NCBI RefSeq assembly: GCF_963677155.1
Contig: NZ_OY781884.1
Location: 2,248,134 to 2,312,133 of the forward strand
DNA length: 64,000 nt
Reading direction: 5' to 3'
Origin: an uncultured Draconibacterium sp.
Lineage (GTDB): Bacteria; Bacteroidota; Bacteroidia; Bacteroidales; Prolixibacteraceae
Below, one piece after another: positions 1 through 8,776 of this stretch; position 1 is the stretch's first letter; the number at the start of each line of letters is the position of its first letter. The notes beneath the pieces were generated by a model. That model did not search any database and was not told the DNA's origin. It saw only the letters and a list, made by a program, of their open reading frames with translations. A program made the translations under genes and the position numbers.

Positions 1-1455
1 TGATACTCCACCAAAAACGAGTGCTAAAATCGACTCTCCACCAAACAAATCTTTTACCATGAACCCAAGAATGGTTGCCGCCAGAATTTGCGGTATTACA
101 ATAAAGAAGTTGAAAATGCCCATGTAAACACCCATTTTGTTTGATGGCAACGATCCGGTAAGAATGGCATAAGGCATGGAAAGAATACTTGCCCAGGCAA
201 TGCCAATTCCAATCATTGGCACAATTAGCCAGTTCGGATCGTTAAAAAGGTAGATGGAGGCCAGGCTCACACCACCAATTATTAAACTAATGAAGTGCGT
301 GAATTTTCGGTTGGTGTACTTTGCAATTACGGGCAAAGCAAATGCCATTAACGCAGCAACTCCGTTATAAACGCCAAAAAGAATGGTCACCCAGTCGGCG
401 CCGTCGTTGTACAATTTTGTGGTTGTATCGGAAGTTCCGTATACATGGCTCGTAATTCCTGCTGTGGCATAAATCCACAAAGCAAATAAACCAACCCAGG
501 TAAAAAACTGCACCAACGCCAGTTGTTTCATCGTTACCGGCATACGTAATAGATCGCTAAAAATCTCCACCAGAGCATTCTTATCCTTTTTTTGCGATTT
601 TAGCAAAGCAGCCATCATCATCAATAAAAAGAACAGAAAAAGAATACCTCCAAGAATGTACAGTTCCTTTTCCAGCTTCATTAGTCGTGTAACTACTACT
701 ATAAGCAAACCCAGCATCCCCATTATTCCACCAACTTTGGCAAAACGGCTGCCCACCACTTCCTCTTCATTAAGTACCTCTTCTTTATTGGTTGTTTGTC
801 TTTCGTTTTCTTCAAAGGCCTTCAAATCTTCGGGCGGGTATTCTTTGGTTGAAAAAATAGTCCACAAAATGGCCAGAAAGAAAACAACACCACCAACGTA
901 GAACGACCAGCGCACCGACGGTGGAATTACCCCTTCGGGAGCCGTATTAGGAATATTCAGCCAATTGGTCATCGCATACGGGAGCACCGATCCCACAACA
1001 GCACCAGTACCAATAAAAAAGCTTTGCATGGCAAACCCCCGGGTACGTTGCTCGTTAGGTAACATATCGCCAACAAAGGCGCGGAAAGGCTCCATTGAAA
1101 TGTTAATGGAAGCATCCATAATCCAAAGTGTACCGGCAGCTACCCACAAAGTGGGCGAGTTTGGCATTAATAAAAGGGCCAGCGAAGCGAAAATGGCTCC
1201 AAACAAAAAATAAGGCCGTCTTCGTCCGAGGCGGTTCCAGGTTTTATCGCTCATGTGCCCGATTATCGGCTGAACAATTAACCCGGTAACCGGAGCGGCA
1301 ATCCACAAAATCGGGATGTCTTCAACATTGGCCCCAAGTGTTTCGAAAATACGGCTAACATTGGCATTCTGTAAAGCAAATCCAAACTGGATACCCAGAA
1401 AACCAAAACTCATATTCCAAATCTGCCAAAAACTTAACGTAGGTTTTTTACGCAT
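1..1455 (-). CDS. MFS sugar transporter (SLC45/GPH-like), 3' end cut by window edge
   Basis: Open frame from ATG at 1455 (product begins MRKKPTLSFWQIWNMSFGFL) running off the left edge after 485 codons. It is very hydrophobic, with about a dozen predicted membrane helices, an early GHMSDKTWNRLGRRRPYF loop typical of the major facilitator superfamily (the D-x4-RxGRRRP signature), and a charged central cytoplasmic loop rich in Glu (ENERQTTNKEEVLNEEEV). Sequence style matches the maltose/sucrose-type porters found beside Sus loci in Bacteroidota, so the likely role is inner-membrane import of maltose or maltodextrins released by the adjacent Sus system. A LacI-type operator lies about 200 bp upstream. 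Substrate is inferred from context only. Confidence 0.88.
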   Translation of the reverse strand, partial: MRKKPTLSFWQIWNMSFGFLGIQFGFALQNANVSRIFETLGANVEDIPILWIAAPVTGLIVQPIIGHMSDKTWNRLGRRRPYFLFGAIFASLALLLMPNSPTLWVAAGTLWIMDASINISMEPFRAFVGDMLPNEQRTRGFAMQSFFIGTGAVVGSVLPYAMTNWLNIPNTAPEGVIPPSVRWSFYVGGVVFFLAILWTIFSTKEYPPEDLKAFEENERQTTNKEEVLNEEEVVGSRFAKVGGIMGMLGLLIVVVTRLMKLEKELYILGGILFLFFLLMMMAALLKSQKKDKNALVEIFSDLLRMPVTMKQLALVQFFTWVGLFALWIYATAGITSHVYGTSDTTTKLYNDGADWVTILFGVYNGVAALMAFALPVIAKYTNRKFTHFISLIIGGVSLASIYLFNDPNWLIVPMIGIGIAWASILSMPYAILTGSLPSNKMGVYMGIFNFFIVIPQILAATILGFMVKDLFGGESILALVFGGVS

Positions 1456-1650
1456 AACAGTAGTTTTAATTTGTAGCAAAGCTGTATGTAATAATAAGAT
1501 AATACAGCAAAAGAACTTTTGCTGCTAAACACAAAGTATGTGAATTGAAAAATTGCCTGTACAAATATAAGTCAGAATCGAAGTAAATTCCAAACTACCT
1601 ACCATGTGAACACCTGAAGAACAAGACCTTTAACCGCAAAATGATCATTT

Positions 1651-1660
1651 CAAACGTTTG
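1651..1660. promoter_or_regulatory. LacI-family operator upstream of the MFS porter
   Basis: Palindrome CAAACGTTTG followed by CG, in the gap between the regulator and the porter. It matches the centre of the GCAAACGTTTGC site upstream of susC, so one LacI-type protein probably controls both units. Visible in sequence; function inferred. Confidence 0.6.
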
Positions 1661-1752
1661 CGGAAAGTGAAAATATATTGTACAACATATTTTTGTTTAG
1701 TTGTAAGAATTGACCAAATAATTACAAAAAATAATAAAATTTGAATGGCATA

Positions 1753-2769
1753 TTATATAATAGAGGAACCACGAACAATCAAATCCGCGTTTAGTACTTT
1801 TGTCTCAGCCGGATATTCATCGTCTTCCGAAAGAATCCGTTTTAGCAGCATTTGAGTTGCCTGGGTTCCCATTTCGTACCCATGCTGATCCACAGAAGTA
1901 AGTGTTGGATCTGTAATCCCTGAAAAGCGGCCATCGGAAAAACCAACAATGGCAATCTCATCAGGTATTTTATAACCTTTTTTCTGAATGGTTTGCATGG
2001 CTCCAATAGCGGTTAGATCGTTTGTAGCAAACACACCATCAAATTTTTTCCTTTGGTTAATTAGCTTCATAATGGCCATCCGTGCCTTTTCAAACGAGTC
2101 AGCTTCCAAAATCAGGTTTTCGTCGGCAGGAATACCGGCTTCGCTTAAAGCTTTCAGGTAACCATCTTTTCTTCTTTGTCCAATCAACAGTGCCATTGGC
2201 CCGCCCAAATGAGCAATACGGGTTCTTCCGCTGTCGATTAAATGACGGGTTGCACGGTATGCGGCGTCAAAATCATCGATAATTACCTGATCGGCAACAA
2301 TATTCGGTACTACGCGGTCGTAAAATACCATGGGCACCTCGTTATTGCTGAAGTTATACAAATGTTTGTAATCTGTTGTTTCTTTTGAGATAGACACCAA
2401 AACGCCATCAACACGGCTCGACAGCAATGTTTTTGCATTGGCCACTTCGCGCTCGTACCGCTCGTTGCTTTGGCAAATAATTACATTAAACCCCGCATCG
2501 TAAGCTACATCTTCAATTCCGCTAATAACCGACGAGAAAAAATAATGGACGATTTCGGGAATGATAACACCAATAGTATTGCTACGTCGTTGTTTCAGAC
2601 TTAGCGCAACAGCATTGGGCTGGTAATTCAATTTCTGGGCAAGTTCCTGCACAGCACGCTTTGTTTCTTTGCTGATATCGGGATGGTCTTTCAACGCCCG
2701 CGACACCGTTGACGCTGAAATATTTAACTCACGAGCCAAGTCTTTTATTGTTACCAGTCCGCTTTTCAT
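1753..2769 (-). CDS. LacI/GalR-family transcriptional regulator
   Basis: 338 aa. Residues 6-55 form the LacI helix-turn-helix and hinge (VTIKDLARELNISASTVSRA, then LNYQPNAVALSLKQ), followed by a periplasmic-binding-protein-like effector domain (NTIGVIIPEIVHYFFSSVI; GVFATNDLTAIGAM; ending with TSVDQHGYEMG). Length is normal for the family. It is placed between the sugar porter and susC, as in many maltodextrin loci of Flavobacteriia and related groups, and probably represses or activates them in response to maltose-type sugars. The operator-like palindromes at 1651 and 2933 fit this. Confidence 0.93.
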   Translation of the reverse strand: MKSGLVTIKDLARELNISASTVSRALKDHPDISKETKRAVQELAQKLNYQPNAVALSLKQRRSNTIGVIIPEIVHYFFSSVISGIEDVAYDAGFNVIICQSNERYEREVANAKTLLSSRVDGVLVSISKETTDYKHLYNFSNNEVPMVFYDRVVPNIVADQVIIDDFDAAYRATRHLIDSGRTRIAHLGGPMALLIGQRRKDGYLKALSEAGIPADENLILEADSFEKARMAIMKLINQRKKFDGVFATNDLTAIGAMQTIQKKGYKIPDEIAIVGFSDGRFSGITDPTLTSVDQHGYEMGTQATQMLLKRILSEDDEYPAETKVLNADLIVRGSSII

Positions 2770-2920
2770 ATTCCTCTGATTCCCCTATAGTTGATTATTG
2801 ATTTCTACTGCTCTTTGTTTAAGGCTTTACACAAATGTAGCAATTTAGCCCAAATCTTTATACAAATTCGACCGGATAAAGAAGGCGACCAGTAACTACC
2901 TGTTTTATAACATATTGAAC

Positions 2921-2944
2921 GCAAACGTCACCGCAAACGTTTGC
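2921..2944. promoter_or_regulatory. Tandem LacI-type operator sites upstream of susC
   Basis: A perfect 12-bp palindrome GCAAACGTTTGC at 2933-2944 is preceded 12 bp earlier by a half site GCAAACGT at 2921-2928. The centre CG flanked by AAA/TTT is typical of LacI/GalR operators. It lies about 175 bp before the susC start codon. The rest of the 2770-3118 gap holds no other gene; a promoter could not be assigned with confidence. Confidence 0.65.
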
Positions 2945-3118
2945 ACTGACGACCATGTTAAAAAACGTAATTTTCTCTTAACAATTGTTATACATTCGCT
3001 TTTGAATTTTAGCATTTGTTGAATACAAAGTCTCTGTAGCGAATTGATTTATTGCCTATTTTAATGAGTTAAAGAGAATTTAACAAACAGGAAAATTCAT
3101 AAACTAATAACATGTAAA

Positions 3119-6088
3119 ATGAGGATCATTCGTAAAAACCTTAAAGTTGTCTTGTTTTTGTTTGCCATGCTGAGCTTTAGTCTTGGTTATGCGCAGGTAA
3201 AAACAGTTACAGGTACTGTTAGCGATGCCGGTAACGGCGAGCCTTTACCTGGTGTTACCATTGTAGTTAAAGGAACTACACAAGGAACTATTACCGATTT
3301 TGACGGAAATTATAGCATTGATGTTGAAGAAGGGAAAACCATTGTTCTCTCATACATTGGTTATAAGCCACAAGAAGTAGTTATCACCGCTTCGAACCTG
3401 GTAAATGTAAAGTTGGAACAATCAGTGGAAAACCTCGATGAGGTTGTAGTAATTGGTTACGGACAAATTAGAAAAGGAGATGCTACCGGTTCCGTAGCAA
3501 CTGTATCATCTTCCGATTTTAACCAGGGATCAAGTAGTTCTCCACAAGATTTGATAACTGGGAAAGTGCCGGGAGTACATATCCAAACCGAAGGAGGAGC
3601 GCCAGGTTCTGCCGCAAAAATCCGTATTCGGGGAGGTTCGTCAATGACCGCAAGCAACGATCCACTGGTGGTAATTGACGGAATGCCGATTGATAATCGC
3701 ACCATAGACGGTATGAGCAACGTACTAACCTCGATAAATCCAAGCGACATTGAAACCTTTACTATCCTTAAAGATGCTTCGTCAACAGCCATTTACGGCT
3801 CTCGTGCATCTAATGGTGTTATATTAATAACAACAAAAAAAGGATTGAAAAACCAGCCGCTAAAAGTTGAGATCGGCTCTAAAGTAAGCATTAGCGAAAT
3901 TAAAGATTACATTGATGTATTAAATGCCGACCAGTACAGAGCACTGGTTAATGAAAGAGCTGCCATTACCTCGTCTATAAATCCTGACCTGTTAGGAAAT
4001 GCAAACACCGACTGGCAGGATGAAATTTACCAGACTGCCATAAGCCACGAGCATAACCTTGGCATATCAGGATCGCTGAAAGGAATTCCGGTACGCGCCT
4101 CGATTGGCTATACCGACCAATACGGTATTTTAAGAACCTCGTCGATGGAAAGGAAAACTGGAACGTTAAAAGTAAGTCCAAGCTTCTTTAACAACCATCT
4201 TTCAATTACTGCAGGCATAAAATATATGAACATTGATAACCGTTTTGCAGACAAAGGAGCCATAGGGGGTGCCCTTCGTTTCGACCCTACTCAGTCGGTA
4301 TTTAATAATACTGGAATATATGGTGGTTATACAACATGGCTTACCTCCGATGGTTCACGAAACATTAACGGAACTCGCAACCCTGTTGCCCAACTCCAAC
4401 AAAAAAGAGACATTTCGGATGTTGACCGCTACATAGTCGATGCACAGTTAGACTATAAATTACACTTCTTTCCCGATATTACTGCTACCGTTAAAGTTGG
4501 TTTAGACAATTCAAACAGTGACGGATATATCGATACCGACCTGGATGCATCGTGGGTACGTACAGCATCGTCGGGAGTTGCTCGCAACTATACTCAGGAA
4601 AGAAAAAACGAACTGTTCAATTTCTATCTGACATACAAAAAGAATCTGCCTGATAATAAAAGCATTTTTGATGTAATGGCAGGATATGAATGGCAACATT
4701 TCTGGTCGGCTGCTTCAGCCTACGAAGTTGACAGATTCAACACTGTAATGGAAAACTCAAAAGATGAAACAGAAAACTATCTGGTTTCGTTTTTTGGAAG
4801 AGCTAATTACACCTATAATGGCAAATACTTACTTACTGCTACCCTAAGAAATGATGGTTCATCGAAGTTTCATAAAGATAACCGTTGGGGTTTGTTCCCT
4901 TCGGCTGCTTTGGCATGGAGGATGTCGGAAGAGCCTTTTATTAAAAATTCAAACACCTTTAGTAATCTTAAATTAAGACTTGGCTACGGTATTACCGGCC
5001 AGCAGGATTTAAGTGATTACGATTTTCCATACCTTGGCATTTATCAATTAAGCGACACCCGAACTCAATATAAGCTGGGCGATAATTATTACACCTTAAT
5101 ACGACCCAATGGTTTCGACTCATCTATCAAGTGGGAAGAAACAACTACTTATAACCTTGGACTCGATTTTGGTTTCTTCGATAATCGCCTTACAGGTTCG
5201 GTTGATGTTTATAAACGCAAAACCAACGATTTGTTAAACGAAATTCCTGTTCCTGGAGGCACTAATTTTACCGATCTTTTAGTAACTAATGTTGGAGACC
5301 TTGAAAACAAAGGTATAGAAATTGCCTTAAATGCTACTCCTGTTTCAACAAAAGATTTAACATGGGAACTTAGTTTTAATTTTACTCGCAACAAAAACGA
5401 AGTTACCAAACTTACCAACTACGATGACCCTGATTACAGAGGTGTCGATGTTGGAGACATTAGTGGCGTTGGCGTTGGAAATAAAATCCAGAAGAATACT
5501 GTTGGTCATGCCTTAAATACTTTCTACGTTTACGAACAAGTGTACAACGATAACGGAAAGCCTATTGAAGGATTATATGTTGACAGAAACAGTGATGGCG
5601 AGATTAATGAAGATGACAAATACTTTGCAGAATCTCCGGCACCTGATTTCTTTATGGGCTTCTCTTCAATGCTTACCTACAAAAACTTCGACTTCTCTTT
5701 TAATGCGAGAGCAGCCATTGGCGGGCAAATCTACAACAACGTAATTGTTGGTGCACGCTACCAGGAGATGACCGTAAATGAATACCTGACTAACCTGCCT
5801 TCGGAAATCAATAACTCGAAGTTTACTACAGCACAGCAGTATTCCGATTATTTCCTGGAAGATGCATCTTTCTTAAAGGTCGACAATATTACACTAGGCT
5901 ATAACCTTCGTGATATCCTAAAAAGCTCATTGGGATTAGACTTCAATGCAAGGCTCTACGGTTCTGTTCAGAATGTATTTGTTATTACTGATTACTCAGG
6001 ATTAGATCCTGAGGTTAATAACGGTATAGACAACGACATTTATCCCCGTCCGAGAGTTTATCTGTTTGGAATGAACATTACCTTTTAA
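3119..6088 (+). CDS. SusC-like TonB-dependent outer-membrane transporter
   Basis: 989 aa with signal peptide (about 1-25, ending GYAQ), a carboxypeptidase-regulatory-like domain (about 27-110, VTGTVSDAGNGEPLPGVTIV), the LDEVVVIGYG segment typical of SusC/RagA, a plug domain (about 115-235, ending in the SNGVILITTKKG motif) and a large beta-barrel ending in aromatic F (LFGMNITF). It forms the gated outer-membrane pore that imports oligosaccharides with SusD as lid, energised by TonB-ExbBD. First gene of a susC-D-E-F-amylase series; SusD follows after 18 bp. Probable substrate is maltodextrin, inferred from the GH13 enzyme. Confidence 0.96.
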   Translation: MRIIRKNLKVVLFLFAMLSFSLGYAQVKTVTGTVSDAGNGEPLPGVTIVVKGTTQGTITDFDGNYSIDVEEGKTIVLSYIGYKPQEVVITASNLVNVKLEQSVENLDEVVVIGYGQIRKGDATGSVATVSSSDFNQGSSSSPQDLITGKVPGVHIQTEGGAPGSAAKIRIRGGSSMTASNDPLVVIDGMPIDNRTIDGMSNVLTSINPSDIETFTILKDASSTAIYGSRASNGVILITTKKGLKNQPLKVEIGSKVSISEIKDYIDVLNADQYRALVNERAAITSSINPDLLGNANTDWQDEIYQTAISHEHNLGISGSLKGIPVRASIGYTDQYGILRTSSMERKTGTLKVSPSFFNNHLSITAGIKYMNIDNRFADKGAIGGALRFDPTQSVFNNTGIYGGYTTWLTSDGSRNINGTRNPVAQLQQKRDISDVDRYIVDAQLDYKLHFFPDITATVKVGLDNSNSDGYIDTDLDASWVRTASSGVARNYTQERKNELFNFYLTYKKNLPDNKSIFDVMAGYEWQHFWSAASAYEVDRFNTVMENSKDETENYLVSFFGRANYTYNGKYLLTATLRNDGSSKFHKDNRWGLFPSAALAWRMSEEPFIKNSNTFSNLKLRLGYGITGQQDLSDYDFPYLGIYQLSDTRTQYKLGDNYYTLIRPNGFDSSIKWEETTTYNLGLDFGFFDNRLTGSVDVYKRKTNDLLNEIPVPGGTNFTDLLVTNVGDLENKGIEIALNATPVSTKDLTWELSFNFTRNKNEVTKLTNYDDPDYRGVDVGDISGVGVGNKIQKNTVGHALNTFYVYEQVYNDNGKPIEGLYVDRNSDGEINEDDKYFAESPAPDFFMGFSSMLTYKNFDFSFNARAAIGGQIYNNVIVGARYQEMTVNEYLTNLPSEINNSKFTTAQQYSDYFLEDASFLKVDNITLGYNLRDILKSSLGLDFNARLYGSVQNVFVITDYSGLDPEVNNGIDNDIYPRPRVYLFGMNITF

Positions 6089-6106
6089 CCGTTAAACTTT
6101 ATAACA

Positions 6107-7669
6107 ATGAAGACAAAATATAGAATTATATATATAGTGATGGTGCTAGTAATGGCCTCATTCACTTTTGTATCATGTGTCAACGATTTGGACACAGTAC
6201 CACTCGATGAAGATTTACTTACTGCCGATAAACTGAATAATGACGAGTCGTACAAAGGAATGCTGGCCAAATGTTACGCAGCATTGGTTGTTGGTGGACA
6301 GAAAGGTGTTGATGAAGACCCCGACATTAGTAGTATTAACGGAGGTTTTTCATCGTACCTGCGCCAGTTGTGGAACCATCAGGAACTAACAACCGACGAA
6401 GCTATTTGCGCCTGGAACGACGGCAACCTGCGTGATTTGCACGATATGGACTGGACTCCTTCAAACGAATTTGTTAAAGCCATGTATTACCGGATTACTC
6501 TGGAAATTGCTTATTGTAACAATCTTATTAAACTAACAAACGACAATGATGAGTTTAAGGCATATAACACTGAGGCACGCTTTCTCAGGGCTTTATCGTA
6601 TTGGCACATGCTCGATATGTTTGGCACCGGCCCGTTTGTTACCGACGCAGATCCGGTAGGTTCTTTCTTTTTCCCGGAACAGGCTACAGGACAACAGCTT
6701 TTCGATTACATTGAGACAGAATTGCTCGCAATAGAAAACGAATTGCCCGATCCGGGAACCAACGAATACGGCCGTGCTGACAAAGCCGCCGCGTGGATGC
6801 TGTTATCGAAGCATTATTTAAATGCCGAAACTTACATTGGTACGGAAAAATATACCGAGTGCATAACCTATACAAAGAAAATTATTGGTGGAGGTTACAG
6901 CCTGGAACCGAATTATCAGAACCTGTTTTTGTCCGATAATTATAAGCGGACAAATGAAATTATTTTCCCTGTTGTTTGCGATGGAGAACATACTCAAACC
7001 TGGGGCGGAATGACTTTCATTATTCACTCAACCATTGGTGGCGATATGCCTGCTGCCGAATCAGGAGTTGACGGAGGATGGGGCGGAAACCGTACCACAA
7101 AATCATTCGTAAACCTTTTTGAAGATATCACCGGCGAAACAGACAGCCGTGCTCTATTCTGGGAAGAAGGACAAAACCTGGAAATTGGAGACATCTTCAA
7201 TTTCAGAGACGGTTATGCACTACGTAAATTTAAAAACATTACTTCTGATGGTGCAGTGGGTTCTAACTTATCACATCCCGATACCGACTTCCCGATGTTC
7301 AGATATGCTGATGCGCTGCTAATGTATGCTGAAGCTGTTGTGCGCGGCGGAACAGGTGGCGATATGGCTACTGCTGTTGATTATATTAACGAGATAAGAG
7401 AACGTGCCTATGGCGATGATTCGGGAGATATTATCCAAAGCGAACTGGATTTAGACTTCATTCTCGCCGAACGCGGACGCGAACTTTACTGGGAATGTCA
7501 CCGTCGTACAGATTTACGCCGTTTTGGAAAATTAAGCGGGGCATCGTACATCTGGCCCTGGAAAGGCGCCGTTGCAGCAGGTACATCTGTTGATGCCAAA
7601 TATGATTTGTTTCCAATTCCAAATTCGGATATAAATGCCAATCCAAATCTGAAACAGATCAATTATTAA
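6107..7669 (+). CDS. SusD/RagB-family glycan-binding lipoprotein
   Basis: 520 aa. Lipoprotein signal with lipobox FVSC at about residues 21-24 (C = Cys24), then the all-helical TPR-like SusD fold: EARFLRALSYWHMLDMFG near residue 160 is the typical SusD motif, and the C-terminal segment (RADALLMYAEA..., ILAERGRELYWECHRRTDLRRFGK) is the conserved SusD end. It binds glycan at the cell surface and caps the SusC barrel. Translationally close to susC. Confidence 0.96.
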   Translation: MKTKYRIIYIVMVLVMASFTFVSCVNDLDTVPLDEDLLTADKLNNDESYKGMLAKCYAALVVGGQKGVDEDPDISSINGGFSSYLRQLWNHQELTTDEAICAWNDGNLRDLHDMDWTPSNEFVKAMYYRITLEIAYCNNLIKLTNDNDEFKAYNTEARFLRALSYWHMLDMFGTGPFVTDADPVGSFFFPEQATGQQLFDYIETELLAIENELPDPGTNEYGRADKAAAWMLLSKHYLNAETYIGTEKYTECITYTKKIIGGGYSLEPNYQNLFLSDNYKRTNEIIFPVVCDGEHTQTWGGMTFIIHSTIGGDMPAAESGVDGGWGGNRTTKSFVNLFEDITGETDSRALFWEEGQNLEIGDIFNFRDGYALRKFKNITSDGAVGSNLSHPDTDFPMFRYADALLMYAEAVVRGGTGGDMATAVDYINEIRERAYGDDSGDIIQSELDLDFILAERGRELYWECHRRTDLRRFGKLSGASYIWPWKGAVAAGTSVDAKYDLFPIPNSDINANPNLKQINY

Positions 7670-7688
7670 TCCTGAAAAATTGAATGAG

Positions 7689-8774
7689 ATGAAAAAGTTT
7701 AAATACATAGTCATACTGTTCCTTGCCATTTTGGTTTTCTCGTGCGAGGACGACGACATAATACAACTGAATGATTCAGCGTATGTACCGGCAACCAATA
7801 TCGAAGGTTTTGGTAGCACACTGGCAATATCGAAAGATAAAAAAGCAGAAACAATTAATATATCCTATACACCGGCATCTTACGGTGTAAATATTGTTGC
7901 AACACATAAACTTCAGTTTGCAGTTGCAAGCGATTTCTCAAATCCGGTAACTTTTGATGCGAATGCATCCGACAATGCATTCTCTTTCACAGTTGGAGCC
8001 CTTAATGAGTTTCTTACCGAAACACTGGCCCTACCTGTTGATGAAGAAGCTACCGTATCGGCAAGAATAATTACCTATTCTCTGGAAGGGGTTGATACAC
8101 TGTATTCTTCTCCTGTAAATTTTTCAACCACGCCTTACTTAGATATTCTTTTTGCTCCTAACACTTTCTACCTGTTTGGTGATGGTGTTGGTCGCATTGC
8201 TCAAAACAATAAGCTGAAATTCAATAAGGTGCATAGCGAGGAAGCTGTATGGACAATTGTATGGATGGAAGCTACCGGAACCTTTAAGCTTTGTTCTGAT
8301 GTAAATTACAAAGGCGTAATCGGCAAAATTGGAGACCCGGTAAACGGCGAATATACTTTGGGTACTGTTGATAACCGAGGCGACGATATACCTGTTCCCG
8401 GAACTGCAGGCTACTACACTGTTGGTATAAATCTGGCAACCAATAAAATGCTTATTGAGCCTGCCAGTGTTTACATCTGTGGCGATAATGTAGGTGTCTG
8501 GCCAACGAGCTCTGTTACCGAAGAGAATAAATTCCAGCAGGACACCGAAAACAAGACAATGACTTTAACAAAAAGCCTGGCTGGTGGCGAATTAAGGCTT
8601 CATGTTACGCATCCGTATATTTCTGCTTCCGACTGGTGGCATGCTGAATTCTTATTCTTTGATGGAAAAATAGCATACCGTGAAGATGGCGGCGATCAGG
8701 AAAGAGTCAGCGTGAACGCAGGAGAACGCACTATTACACTTGACTTTATTAATCAAACAGGTAAAATCGAATAG
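7689..8774 (+). CDS. SusE-like outer-membrane starch-binding lipoprotein
   Basis: 361 aa from ATG at 7689; an in-frame TTG 9 bp upstream is a poorer start. Lipobox VFSC, then an N-terminal Ig-like SusE domain (about 25-150) and C-terminal modules resembling SusF/SusE starch-binding repeats (YLFGDGVGRIAQNN..., VYICGDNVGVWP). Surface-exposed glycan-binding partner of the SusCD complex. Its stop codon lies 2 bp before the next start, so it is in the same operon. Confidence 0.88.
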   Translation: MKKFKYIVILFLAILVFSCEDDDIIQLNDSAYVPATNIEGFGSTLAISKDKKAETINISYTPASYGVNIVATHKLQFAVASDFSNPVTFDANASDNAFSFTVGALNEFLTETLALPVDEEATVSARIITYSLEGVDTLYSSPVNFSTTPYLDILFAPNTFYLFGDGVGRIAQNNKLKFNKVHSEEAVWTIVWMEATGTFKLCSDVNYKGVIGKIGDPVNGEYTLGTVDNRGDDIPVPGTAGYYTVGINLATNKMLIEPASVYICGDNVGVWPTSSVTEENKFQQDTENKTMTLTKSLAGGELRLHVTHPYISASDWWHAEFLFFDGKIAYREDGGDQERVSVNAGERTITLDFINQTGKIE

Positions 8775-8776
8775 AA

